Below, piece by piece: positions 54,541-62,433 of a DNA stretch of 64,000 bases. The stretch is taken from assembly GCF_040549045.1 (NCBI RefSeq), contig NZ_JBEWTB010000002.1, positions 4,886,501 through 4,950,500 on the forward strand, written 5' to 3'. Both the position numbers and the translations under genes were made by a program. The DNA comes from Endozoicomonas sp. NE40 (GTDB taxonomy: Bacteria > Pseudomonadota > Gammaproteobacteria > Pseudomonadales > Endozoicomonadaceae). The notes beneath the pieces are model-generated. The model searched no databases and was not told where the DNA came from. It saw only the letters and a list, made by a program, of their open reading frames with translations. The stretch's first letter is position 1; every line of letters starts with the position of its first letter.

Positions 54541-55533
54541 GTGCCTCAGTTTTTAACTCGTAATGAGCATAATTTTGGCTTTGGCAGGCAGATGTCCTAT
54601 GCAGGGCGCAATGCGCTCAGAGAAATGATGCCCGGTCAGTGCTGTACAGTAGCAACCCACGCTGTGCGCTGGAAACAGTTTTGTGCCTGGAGTAAGACCC
54701 AGAATATTTGTGAAGCCCATCAGGTGAATAACCAGACTCTGAGACATTATGCCGTTTATCTACGCGCGAGGCTGGAGGGACAGGGTAAACTCTTAACTGT
54801 TGCCACAGCACAGAATCTGTTATCAACCTGCAATGTGGTGTTGAAGGCACTGAGAGGCAATGAAGATATTCGAATCAAACCTTCGGAGGCTTTACAAGCA
54901 AACCGAGAGAAAGTTCGAACTGAACCACCAGAATTGAGTCGTGAAAAGCTGGCACAGGCGCAGGCGGAGTTGATATTGAAGGGGCAGGAGCGCATTGCCG
55001 CAGTCTTAGGCTTATGTCGAGAGCTTGGGCTTCGTTCCAGAGAAGCGGTGTTGCTGGATTGTCATAAGGCTCTTGAGCAAAATAAAGCTTGCGGAAAAAT
55101 AGATATTGAACGGGGAACGAAAGGCGGGCGTGGCAAGTCTACCATTACCAGCCCTTCAAGAGCTGAACGTCTGCTGCCAGTATCAGACTATGCTCGTATA
55201 GCCTTGGTTCGGGCTGCAAAGTTGCAGGGCAAAGGGGATAACCTGATTCCCGCCGGTAAAAAGATTGAGGATTTTCTGGCGTTGGTGCGTATGCATAGTG
55301 GCCCTGCTCTCAAGAAGCATGGACTGAATAACCGGCATGACCTTCGGGCAGCCTATGCTTGTGAACAATATCAACTGCTTACCGGAGATTTGGCACCTGT
55401 TTTATCAGGCCATATTGGAATAGATGAACACAGAGATTTACAAGCTAGACAGGACTTAGTTCAGCTACTTGGGCACAATCGAATCTCAGTAGTATCAAGT
55501 TACATAGGTAGCCGTAAAAAACAGAAGGGTTGA
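54541..55533 (+). CDS. Tyrosine-recombinase-like protein (Integrase_1 type)
   Basis: 330 residues, GTG start with GGAGG 9 bases upstream. The N-terminal half has the SAM-like DNA-binding fold (VATHAVRWKQFCAWSKTQN, NNQTLRHYAVYLRARLEG). The catalytic half shows GLCRELGLRSREAVLL (first Arg), NNRHDLRAAYACEQY (H-x-x-R) and QLLGHNRISVVSSYIG (LGH...Y), the tyrosine-recombinase order R-H-R-H-Y. This corresponds to the integrase-domain proteins found in IncA/C-SXT-like elements rather than to phage lambda Int. The gene ends one base from the convergent arfA stop. Confidence 0.75.
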   Translation: MPQFLTRNEHNFGFGRQMSYAGRNALREMMPGQCCTVATHAVRWKQFCAWSKTQNICEAHQVNNQTLRHYAVYLRARLEGQGKLLTVATAQNLLSTCNVVLKALRGNEDIRIKPSEALQANREKVRTEPPELSREKLAQAQAELILKGQERIAAVLGLCRELGLRSREAVLLDCHKALEQNKACGKIDIERGTKGGRGKSTITSPSRAERLLPVSDYARIALVRAAKLQGKGDNLIPAGKKIEDFLALVRMHSGPALKKHGLNNRHDLRAAYACEQYQLLTGDLAPVLSGHIGIDEHRDLQARQDLVQLLGHNRISVVSSYIGSRKKQKG

Positions 55534-55534
55534 C

Positions 55535-55720
55535 TCAAGCCGCACGAGGAAGCACTGATTTACTCAATGCTTTCTGGTACGACCTGGAGTCAGACCGACC
55601 GTTGTGTTTCTCCTTACGGTTGTAGCGGGTTTTAAGCTTTTCCCTGCGTTGTCTGAACATAGGGTCGCTCATGAGTTTCAGCACTGCCGATGCAGGGCGT
55701 TTTCGTTTGGGTTTGGCCAT
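55535..55720 (-). CDS. arfA: Alternative ribosome-rescue factor ArfA
   Basis: 61 residues. ATG 55720 is chosen because AAGGAG lies 6 bases upstream; the longer frame to 55828 has no ribosome site and an unrelated N-terminus. The ArfA signature LMSDPMFRQRREKLKTRYNR matches E. coli LLHDPLFRQRVEKNKK, and a basic KEKHNGR segment follows. ArfA recruits release factor 2 to ribosomes stalled on non-stop mRNA as backup for tmRNA. In E. coli the arfA mRNA is itself cut within a 3' hairpin; here I see only a weak 5-bp stem near the end of the gene, so that control is uncertain. Confidence 0.82.
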   Translation of the reverse strand: MAKPKRKRPASAVLKLMSDPMFRQRREKLKTRYNRKEKHNGRSDSRSYQKALSKSVLPRAA

Positions 55721-56197
55721 GATGTTCTCCTTAATAGCCTCATTTTTATGAACTCTGAGTGTATCACACAGGGTTTTTAGAACTGTATTCAATATTTGAT
55801 TCTTTCCGGCAGGAAAAGTTCTCTCCACAGCACAGCAATCAGCATTGAATATATACCTGCCTGTCCTATAGTTAACTCTCCTTTTACCTGCTCATCAGGA
55901 GCTGGCTTTATCCACTCAGGATAAAACCAGTGACGATTATGATGATAAGGTTGTTCGATCGCACAGGTTAGAGTGTCTGCTGACCCGGCAGTTCAGGCGT
56001 TCGTAGCCGTGTGGTTTTCCCGGAGATTGGCTGAAAGGTTGTATCGCCCGATACGCTTGAAGGCTGACAGCGAAAGCTGGTTTTCTACCAAGGGTTGGTA
56101 TTTATCGCTGCCCTGTCATTCTCGTCACTTTGGTGACATTTCACATGATGTATGAGTTTCTGGCTTGCTGCTGCTTGCCTGATTAATCGTACATATT
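55721..56197. other. Hairpin-rich non-coding region upstream of the recT attenuator
   Basis: No convincing gene between arfA and recT. Stems: 55902-55913/55919-55930 (11 of 12 pairs, loop ACTCA); 56041-56046/56049-56054 (6 bp); 56068-56071/56076-56079 with a GAAA loop; 56086-56091/56095-56100 (6 bp); 56124-56128/56133-56137 (5 bp). It should carry the promoter of the recT operon and probably a structured leader RNA. Confidence 0.55.
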
Positions 56198-56248
56198 CTG
56201 CATGGTAGAACCTCTCTGTCATGCAGGGAAGTTCTGCCTTTTTGTTTT
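56198..56248 (+). terminator. Intrinsic terminator with competing hairpin (attenuator-like) before recT
   Basis: 56204-56211 (GGTAGAAC) pairs with 56231-56238 (GTTCTGCC; seven pairs plus one G-T) and is followed by TTTTTGTTTT, a standard intrinsic terminator. A competing 7-bp stem CTGCATG/CATGCAG (56198-56204/56220-56226) overlaps its 5' arm and loop. The recT ribosome site AAGGAG starts just after the T-run, so read-through must be allowed under some condition. Confidence 0.6.
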
Positions 56249-56261
56249 AAGGAGAACTTCC

Positions 56262-57233
56262 ATGGCTAACGCTAATGGTGTGAATGAGAGCGCCAATGAT
56301 CTGGTGGCTCGTTTTGCGGAGCGTTATGGCTTTCGCGAAGATGAGTTGCTGAATACTCTGGCGCAAACTGCATTCAGGCAACAGAACGGCAGTGTTCCCA
56401 CACGGGAGCAAATGCTGTCTTTGTTGTCTGTCGCTGACAGTTATGGTCTGAATCCGTTCATTCGGCAAATCTGGGGGCTATCTGATCGACGTGGAGGCGT
56501 GTTTCCTGTTATTTCCATCGACGGTTGGACGGCAATTATGAACTCATATCCGCAAAGCAATGGCATGGAGTTCAGTTATCCCGAGGAGCTGATTACCTTC
56601 GATGAAGATATGAAAGCCTGTCATCCCTGGATGGAGTGTGTGATCCACCGAAAAGACCGGGAACACGCCATTCGGGTGCGTGAGTATCTGGATGAATTGT
56701 ACCGGCCTGCGGTTGTAAAGAATGGGAAGAAATTCCCTGGCCCCTGGCAGACCTGTCCTAAGCGTATGCTTCGGCACAAGTCACAAATTCAGGCAATTCG
56801 TATCGCTTATGGCCTCAGCGGGCTGTTTGAACCGGACGAAGCGGAACGGTTACTGGAAACCCAGCTGGGTGAACCAGTCCCCAATCTGCAGGAGCCGGAA
56901 CAAAAGCCTGTTGAGATCACCAGAGATGAGGTGATGGAAAAGGAGCCTGAATTATCCGAGCAAGACGCTATGGATGATGCAATGGCTGCGGCTGAAGCTG
57001 AATTCATAGCATCGAAGGAAGTGATTGAGTTAGAGGCGGTTGATCCCGATGGTATTGATCCACAAGTCCTGTCGTTTATCGATCAGGTAGTGGAGCGAGC
57101 CAGAGGAACGGGAGCATTTACAGCGGCACAGGGCTTTGCCCAGGATCGCTTTAAGGATGATGGTAATGCCTTGAATTACTGCCTGTTCCGGTTGGATGAG
57201 GCACAAGCAGCATCAGCGGCACCGGCGGCTTAA
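56262..57233 (+). CDS. bet: RecT/Bet-family single-strand annealing protein
   Basis: 323 residues from ATG 56262, with AAGGAG 7 bases upstream; the upstream in-frame extension lies in the terminator. The RecT/Bet core shows LLSVADSYGLNPFIRQIWGL, GVFPVISIDGWTAIMNSYP, then YPEELITFDEDMKACHPWME and GPWQTCPKRMLRHKSQIQAI. The acidic C-terminal third is variable. Bet anneals complementary strands in phage and SXT-type recombination, working with the exonuclease encoded 11 bases downstream. Same gene pair and order as bet-exo of SXT/IncA/C elements. Confidence 0.92.
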   Translation: MANANGVNESANDLVARFAERYGFREDELLNTLAQTAFRQQNGSVPTREQMLSLLSVADSYGLNPFIRQIWGLSDRRGGVFPVISIDGWTAIMNSYPQSNGMEFSYPEELITFDEDMKACHPWMECVIHRKDREHAIRVREYLDELYRPAVVKNGKKFPGPWQTCPKRMLRHKSQIQAIRIAYGLSGLFEPDEAERLLETQLGEPVPNLQEPEQKPVEITRDEVMEKEPELSEQDAMDDAMAAAEAEFIASKEVIELEAVDPDGIDPQVLSFIDQVVERARGTGAFTAAQGFAQDRFKDDGNALNYCLFRLDEAQAASAAPAA

Positions 57234-57244
57234 GGTGATTTGTG

Positions 57245-58279
57245 ATGAAGCAGGTCAATCTTGAGCAGCGGTCACAGGAGTGGTTGGACTGGCGGCGTTG
57301 TGGGGTAACTGCAAGTGATGCTGCTGTGATCCTTGGGCAATCACCTTATAAATCACGCTGGCAGCTCTGGGCAGAGAAATCAGGGATTCTGAAGGAACCG
57401 GACTTATCTGCAAACCCTCACGTTCAGCGTGGGATTGAGGATGAAGACGATGCAAGGATTCGGATGGAAGAAGCGTTGGGCGATGCGCCTCTCTTGCCTG
57501 TTTGTGGTGAGTGGGAACAGAACCCAAAGCTACGAGCCAGTTTCGATGGCATTACCAAAGACGGCATTCCGGTAGAACTGAAAGCTCCGTGCGAAAAGGT
57601 TTATCAGGATGTGAAGGCTTTGAAGGATCAGTCGGAAGGCTATCATCGTGCCTTTGTGCAGGTTCAGTTTCAGATGTTGGTTGCAGATTCAAACCGCGCC
57701 TGGCTCTGTTTCTATCACAAAGGTTTGCCGATTCTTCCCGCCTGTATCAACAGGGATGACCACCTGATTCAGCAGTTGTGGCTGGAAACGGAAGCTTTCT
57801 GGCAGCGTGTGGAAGAAGGTGATGAACCGGAAAAAGATCCGGAACTGGATGTGTTTGTACCGCAAGGCCTGTCGGAACAGGCGCAGTGGTACAAGCTGGC
57901 AACGGTGTATCGTCGTCGTCAGTTCTGTCTGGATCAATTGAAAAAGGAGCTGGATGCCGGAAAGTCTCAGCAGAAGCTGTTGCAGCAGGAGTTACAACAG
58001 TTGATGGGAGCCTTCCGGGTCGCTGAATCCGATGGCTTGCGAATCTGCCGGAGTGAATGCGCCGGTTCCGTGGATTATCAGAAAGCACTGGAATCCTTGT
58101 GCAAGCAGCACCAGCTGGCTTTGCCTGAGCTTGACTCTTTTCGCCGTAAGGCAAGGGAGCAGGTGAGGGTGACCTTGCTGGATCAGAACGTTGACGACAG
58201 GGAATCAGGGTTGGAAGTCGCTGGAAACGAACTGTTGGCATTAAACCCAACGATCAGTAACCAGAGCTTCTATTTCTGA
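57245..58279 (+). CDS. exo: YqaJ-family viral-type exonuclease, partner of the annealing protein
   Basis: 344 residues; ATG 57245 preferred to the GTG one codon earlier, with AAGGTGA upstream. The lambda-Exo/YqaJ nuclease motifs are RSQEWLDWRRCGVTASDAAV with LGQSPYKSRWQLW, then LRASFDGITKDGIPVELKAP (D and E-x-K) and YHRAFVQVQFQMLVADSNRA (Q-x-Q). It digests one strand of double-stranded ends to give the substrate for RecT. A helical extension covers residues ~230-300. It ends in TTTCTGA directly before a strong terminator. Confidence 0.9.
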   Translation: MKQVNLEQRSQEWLDWRRCGVTASDAAVILGQSPYKSRWQLWAEKSGILKEPDLSANPHVQRGIEDEDDARIRMEEALGDAPLLPVCGEWEQNPKLRASFDGITKDGIPVELKAPCEKVYQDVKALKDQSEGYHRAFVQVQFQMLVADSNRAWLCFYHKGLPILPACINRDDHLIQQLWLETEAFWQRVEEGDEPEKDPELDVFVPQGLSEQAQWYKLATVYRRRQFCLDQLKKELDAGKSQQKLLQQELQQLMGAFRVAESDGLRICRSECAGSVDYQKALESLCKQHQLALPELDSFRRKAREQVRVTLLDQNVDDRESGLEVAGNELLALNPTISNQSFYF

Positions 58280-58308
58280 GTAAATCGTTTCACGATTTAC
58301 AGCTTTTT
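58280..58308 (+). terminator. Intrinsic terminator after exo
   Basis: Perfect 9-bp stem GTAAATCGT/ACGATTTAC with a TTC loop, then AGCTTTTT. The first stem base follows the exo stop codon directly. Confidence 0.85.
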
Positions 58309-58318
58309 CACCCGGGTG

Positions 58319-58361
58319 GGGCAGTGATTCTCCCATCCGGGGGTGGTTTCTGCCCTTTTTT
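58319..58361 (+). terminator. Second intrinsic terminator in the exo-cobS gap
   Basis: GGGCAG (58319-58324) pairs with CTGCCC (58350-58355), followed by six T. Between the arms, CCATC and GGGTGG can extend pairing. It lies 27 bases before the next gene, so that gene needs read-through or its own promoter in a very short space. Confidence 0.7.
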
Positions 58362-58387
58362 GTTTTTAAAAGTACAGGAATCAAACG

Positions 58388-59416
58388 ATGGAGAATGGAG
58401 CTGCCCAGCAGCCACAGGCTGCATACCAAAATCCTGAAAGGATTTTGCAACCAGCGTTTTATGAGCTGAATGAAACCTTTGATCTGGATACCAACCAACT
58501 GATCCTGCTTGAAGGTTACAAGGAATGCGGGCATCCCGCAGTACCGGCTGTTCAGCCTTACGTGTTTGACAGAGACCGGCTGCGGAAGCTGCTGGCGTTT
58601 TTGGATAATCCGGAAGGTGATGGTCTTTATTTGTGTGGTCCGACGGGGTGCGGAAAAACCAGTCTGGTAAGTCAGGCAGCCGCAAGACTGCACTGGCCAA
58701 CACAGATGGTGCCTGTTCATGGAAGGCTTGAGCTGGATGATCTTTTAGGTCAGAAGGTTCTGGAGAATGGCAATACACCCTTTTTGTATGGAGCATTGAG
58801 CACTGCGGTGAAGGAAGGTCACATCCTTATTCTTGATGAAATGGATGTGGCTGATCCGAGCGAGCTGGCTGGATTGTATGACTTGCTCGATGGTGCGCCT
58901 CTTGTGTTAGCGCAAAATGGTGGAGAAATCATTCCGGTACATCCACGGTTCCGGTTTGTTGCCACAGGTAACAGTGCAGGGGCAGGGGATGGCAGTGGGT
59001 TGTATCAGGGAGTATTGCGGCAGTCGTTAGCCTGGCTGGACAGATTCAGAGTTATTGCGGTTGATTATCCGGATGAATTCACTGAGCTGATGATTCTGAA
59101 TCAGGTAGTGCCAAACCTTCCGGTGATCGTCAGGGAAAAGATGGTGAAACTCGCTAACGAGGTTCGTCGTCTCTTCACTGGTGGCTTTGATGGAAAGGCT
59201 GTGGAAGGTGAGTCACAACTCAGTGTCACCCTGTCCACTCGTGGACTCGTGCGCTGGGCAAAGTTATCACTTCGGTTTCAGGGTGCGCCCAGAGTGTTAG
59301 AGTATGCTCTGGAACAAGCTCTGACTGCCAGAGTGGAGCCAGCGGAACGACAGGCGATTCATCGAATCGGGCATGATGTGTTCGGGGACTTATGGTCTTC
59401 AGGAGTGGACTCATGA
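58388..59416 (+). CDS. CobS/MoxR-like AAA+ ATPase
   Basis: 342 residues. LYLCGPTGCGKTSLVSQAAA (Walker A, about 80), GHILILDEMDVADPSELAGL (Walker B, about 145), FRFVATGNSAGAGDGSGLYQ (sensor 1) and a later SLAWLDRFRVIAVDYP arginine-finger region are clear. This is the SXT CobS-like ATPase, of the MoxR/CobS type that works with VWA proteins as a metal-insertion or protein-remodelling machine. The VWA protein is encoded two genes downstream. The stop TGA overlaps the next ATG. The role in conjugative elements is not known. Confidence 0.88.
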   Translation: MENGAAQQPQAAYQNPERILQPAFYELNETFDLDTNQLILLEGYKECGHPAVPAVQPYVFDRDRLRKLLAFLDNPEGDGLYLCGPTGCGKTSLVSQAAARLHWPTQMVPVHGRLELDDLLGQKVLENGNTPFLYGALSTAVKEGHILILDEMDVADPSELAGLYDLLDGAPLVLAQNGGEIIPVHPRFRFVATGNSAGAGDGSGLYQGVLRQSLAWLDRFRVIAVDYPDEFTELMILNQVVPNLPVIVREKMVKLANEVRRLFTGGFDGKAVEGESQLSVTLSTRGLVRWAKLSLRFQGAPRVLEYALEQALTARVEPAERQAIHRIGHDVFGDLWSSGVDS

Positions 59417-60402
59417 CTGATCACGCTGCTGTAACCAAGGTTTTAGATCAGATGTCTGTGATTGCTCTGGACTGTTCCATCTGGTCAGGTGCCCGTCGTC
59501 TGAAACCAGAGGATTTGGTTCTGGGCAAAGGTGGGCAGTTGCCGTCTGATGAAGTGGTGTCGCTGGGAAGCAAGAAACTGTGCAAACGGGAAGTGCTGAA
59601 GCCGTTTCATCGCCTGAGGGATCAGGCGTGTCGGCTATGCGGTAGAGAAGGAGTCCGTTTTCTTGGTGGGTATGCCGTGCCCGATCATTATGTTTCAGGT
59701 TTAAGCCTGAAACTGGATCAGGTCCAGCAGGACTTTAATCAGGAAAAGCAGGCGTTTCTGACTGGCTACGACCAGCATATTCAGGAATGGGTGAACACAC
59801 ATCCTGACTTCGCTGAAGCCATAAGGAGTGCCGTGCCGGATGTTCAAGATGTAAGTCAGCGTTTCCATTTCGGATACACGACCTACAAAGTGGTGGCATC
59901 GCCCCAGCCGGATAACCTGAATCAACAGGTGAACCAGCTGGGCGGCACATTGAGGGAGGAAATCAGTCGGGATGCTCAGGCTTTGTTTGAGCAGACCTTC
60001 CGAGGGAAAAGCAAAGTCACCCGGAAAGTCCTGAACCCGATTCTCAGGCTCAGGGATAAACTTCACGGCCTGGCTTTTGTTGATCCCGGAATTTCTCCCA
60101 TAGTGCAACGGTTGGATGCCGGGTTGTCACAACTGCCGAATAACGGAGCGTTAGAGGGTGAAGTGCTGACTCAACTGATGGAGCGGGTTTTATTGCTCTG
60201 TTCAGTTGAACAGATGGAGCGTTGTGCGGAAGGGTTGACGACCATTGATAGCCCTTATAAAGAGCAGCCTGTGAAGGTGCAGAATCAGGAATCAACTCAA
60301 CCTCAAGAGGCAAATGATGCAGAGATTCAGAAAGAGCCTGCGGTAGAACAACAGATGGTGGTACCGGAGGAAGCGGCTGTATCTGCCACTTTCTACTTCT
60401 GA
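59413..60402 (+). CDS. DUF3150-family protein
   Basis: 329 residues from ATG 59413 (CAGGAG 7 bases upstream, overlapping the ATPase stop by 4 bases). Recognisable family blocks are VIALDCSIWSGARRLKPEDL, DEVVSLGSKKLCKREVLKPF and LGGYAVPDHYV. Residues 100-260 are helical and charged. DUF3150 proteins occur between the CobS-like and CobT-like genes in SXT/IncA/C and phage-like modules, and probably act with both. Low-complexity, glutamine-rich tail. It ends 4 bases before the GGCTGG hairpin of the next gap. Confidence 0.75.
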   Translation: MTDHAAVTKVLDQMSVIALDCSIWSGARRLKPEDLVLGKGGQLPSDEVVSLGSKKLCKREVLKPFHRLRDQACRLCGREGVRFLGGYAVPDHYVSGLSLKLDQVQQDFNQEKQAFLTGYDQHIQEWVNTHPDFAEAIRSAVPDVQDVSQRFHFGYTTYKVVASPQPDNLNQQVNQLGGTLREEISRDAQALFEQTFRGKSKVTRKVLNPILRLRDKLHGLAFVDPGISPIVQRLDAGLSQLPNNGALEGEVLTQLMERVLLLCSVEQMERCAEGLTTIDSPYKEQPVKVQNQESTQPQEANDAEIQKEPAVEQQMVVPEEAAVSATFYF

Positions 60403-60405
60403 ACC

Positions 60406-60475
60406 GGCTGGTGTAAGCCAGCCATCCCAGGCGGGACATAGTGTCCGCTTTGGGCAGGAGCTATGTCCCTTTTTT
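60406..60475 (+). terminator. Tandem hairpins ending in an intrinsic terminator
   Basis: GGCTGG/CCAGCC (60406-60411/60418-60423) is followed by the 9-bp stem GGGACATAG/CTATGTCCC (60433-60441/60461-60469) and six T. An alternative stem within 60431-60448 (GCGGGACA/TGTCCGC) would break the terminator stem, so this could be an attenuator. Confidence 0.75.
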
Positions 60476-60510
60476 CTTTCTTCTTTATAGAGAGAGCGAG
60501 GTAATTGGAT

Positions 60511-62262
60511 ATGGCTCCTGTTTTACAGAAAGCATTACCGATAGTGGGCAGTGCATTGGGCAGGAAAATGGGTGTTCGGGTTGAAGTGTCTGGCCGGAAG
60601 GCATGCACTGATGGTGAGTGTATCTGGATTCCAGCCTTTGACCCGCAGCGGCGAGAGCAGGAAACCCTTTGCTGGGGTTACTTGTCGCACGAAGCAGCCC
60701 ATGTGCGTTACACGGACTTTTATCTGGACTATGCAGGCTCTGCCTTGCGGCTCAGACTCACTAACTTGCTGGAGGACGTGAGAATTGAAAAAGCAATCAG
60801 CCAAGAATATCCCGGTGCTATATTTTCTCTTGCGGAAGTCGTCAGGCAGTTAGTGGCTGAAGGTCGTTTAGGTGCGCCAAAAAAGAGTGATCCACCTGTG
60901 AAGGTGTTAAACGACGCTTTGCTGGCGATACTGCGATTTGAGGTGTTAGGGCAGAAGGCATTGGAGCTGGAAGCATTGAAAGCCCGTGAAGTGATGAAAG
61001 ATTGTTTTCCCGGGCAGTTACTGGATTCGCTTCATGGACTTTTGGGCAAGGTGCCTGACTTGGAAAGCACGAAGGAAGCTTTGAACCTGGCTGACCAGAT
61101 CATTGCGTTATTTCAAAATTTCAGCAATGAAAACTCTGAAAGCAAAGATTCAGGTGAGGAGGGTTCAGGCAAAACAGAAAATTCGTCAGGAGGTCAGGAA
61201 ACGACTTCTCAGCATTCTGAAACGCAGGATCAGGAGGAAAAAACAGATTCTGTATCAGATGGTGATCTGGAATCCGATTCTGCGGAAGGGAAAGACGATA
61301 ATCCTGAGAGTTTGTCTGGCAGTGATAACCAGGCTGTTTCTGAAAACGGAGATGCTTCAGAAAAGACTGAAGACCCGTTCCTGAAACAAATTCTGGAGTC
61401 CTCTGATTTTGACTGGCCTGAAGATCTCTTTGAGTCCGTGGCAGGGGAGCTGGAATCCTGGAGTAGTGAGCAATCAGCAGGCTTTTCCGCAGTGACAACA
61501 ACACCCATGGTTGATGAAGTTGTTATCAGTAGTGAAGACTGGGAAGCAGCAAAGGATTTGCTCTGGAAGGTAAAGTCAGAATCAGCACGATTAGCTGCAC
61601 AGCTGACCGGGCTGGTTCAGGCGAAAACCTTAACCAGAGACCGCATCGGCAAGCGGGGTATGAGGATAGATGGGAAGAGGCTGCACAGGATAGCTCTGGA
61701 CGATGGTCGTCTTTTCAAACGACGTTCTGAATCCATAGAAATCAATGCAACCGTTCATATCTCACTCGATATCTCAGCTTCGATGGCTTCAAGGGTGCCA
61801 TTGGCACGAGAGGCGGTTCTGGCTCTGATAATGGCATTGAAGTCAATAAAAGGAGTCTCTGTGACAGCTTCTGCTTATCCGGGCACTGTGACTGAGCGGG
61901 TTTATCCCATAGTTTCAGGCAAGGAGTCCGACCTGGGGATTGCAGGAACACTCTCTGCTTTGGATAGCCATGACTCAACCCCCATGGCCACAGGTCTGTG
62001 GCATGCAGTGCATCAGATTTGTCAGTCAAACGCCGAGAGGCGCCTGATTCTGATGATTACTGATGGCGCACCGGATATCGACCACCATGATGCGGTGGTT
62101 GATCTGGTGAAACGTTGCAGATATTCAGGAATGGATGTTGTGGGACTGGGAATCAACATTCAGGTGCCGGAGGAGCTGTTCCCAAAAGGTCTGATGATTG
62201 AGCAATTAGGTGAATTGAAAAATGGACTCTTCAGTTTGACCAAAGACTGGTTGCTTTGCTGA
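60511..62262 (+). CDS. CobT-like VWA-domain protein with HExxH motif
   Basis: 583 residues from ATG 60511 (GAGGT 8 bases upstream). The N-terminal part has YLSHEAAHVRYTDFYLDYAG, an HExxH metallopeptidase-type motif at about residue 70. Residues ~215-300 are an acidic Ser/Glu/Asp-rich low-complexity linker. The C-terminal ~190 residues are a von Willebrand A domain with intact MIDAS (HISLDISASMAS, later DSHDSTPMATGL and MITDGAPD). The arrangement resembles the CobT half of CobS-CobT chelatase-like complexes. It follows the CobS-like ATPase and DUF3150 genes and closes the operon. Confidence 0.85.
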   Translation: MAPVLQKALPIVGSALGRKMGVRVEVSGRKACTDGECIWIPAFDPQRREQETLCWGYLSHEAAHVRYTDFYLDYAGSALRLRLTNLLEDVRIEKAISQEYPGAIFSLAEVVRQLVAEGRLGAPKKSDPPVKVLNDALLAILRFEVLGQKALELEALKAREVMKDCFPGQLLDSLHGLLGKVPDLESTKEALNLADQIIALFQNFSNENSESKDSGEEGSGKTENSSGGQETTSQHSETQDQEEKTDSVSDGDLESDSAEGKDDNPESLSGSDNQAVSENGDASEKTEDPFLKQILESSDFDWPEDLFESVAGELESWSSEQSAGFSAVTTTPMVDEVVISSEDWEAAKDLLWKVKSESARLAAQLTGLVQAKTLTRDRIGKRGMRIDGKRLHRIALDDGRLFKRRSESIEINATVHISLDISASMASRVPLAREAVLALIMALKSIKGVSVTASAYPGTVTERVYPIVSGKESDLGIAGTLSALDSHDSTPMATGLWHAVHQICQSNAERRLILMITDGAPDIDHHDAVVDLVKRCRYSGMDVVGLGINIQVPEELFPKGLMIEQLGELKNGLFSLTKDWLLC

Positions 62263-62271
62263 AACTGAAAA

Positions 62272-62312
62272 CGCCACCCACTCATGCTCTGAAGCATTAG
62301 GGTGGCGCTTTT
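62272..62312 (+). terminator. Intrinsic terminator after the CobT-like gene
   Basis: CGCCACCC (62272-62279) pairs with GGGTGGCG (62300-62307), with an inner ATGC/GCAT stem, preceded by A4 and followed by CTTTT. The A and T runs can also pair, so it should work in both directions. Confidence 0.85.
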
Positions 62313-62343
62313 CATGGATGCAGATCTGGCTGCATCGCCTCAA

Positions 62344-62359
62344 CTGTACATATGCACAG
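62344..62359 (+). promoter_or_regulatory. LexA-type (SOS) box upstream of the ATPase-DUF234 gene
   Basis: CTGT-N8-ACAG with spacer ACATATGC and flanks CAA/TTG, so 22 bases are a near-perfect palindrome. The outer flanks match those of the polB box. It lies 74 bases before the gene start, a suitable distance for repression. Confidence 0.65.
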
Positions 62360-62401
62360 TTGTGATTCATGCTCACCGTACAAGTGAATAAAGTATGTTA
62401 T

Positions 62402-62429
62402 AGTTACTGTAATAATTATTACGGTAACT
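62402..62429 (+). promoter_or_regulatory. 28-bp palindrome next to the start codon of the ATPase-DUF234 gene
   Basis: 14-base arms AGTTACTGTAATAA and TTATTACGGTAACT, with 13 of 14 pairs and no spacer, ending 4 bases before the ATG. No ribosome site can be seen apart from GGTAA within the palindrome. A dimeric repressor bound here would block transcription or translation. Confidence 0.55.
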
Positions 62430-62433
62430 TGTC

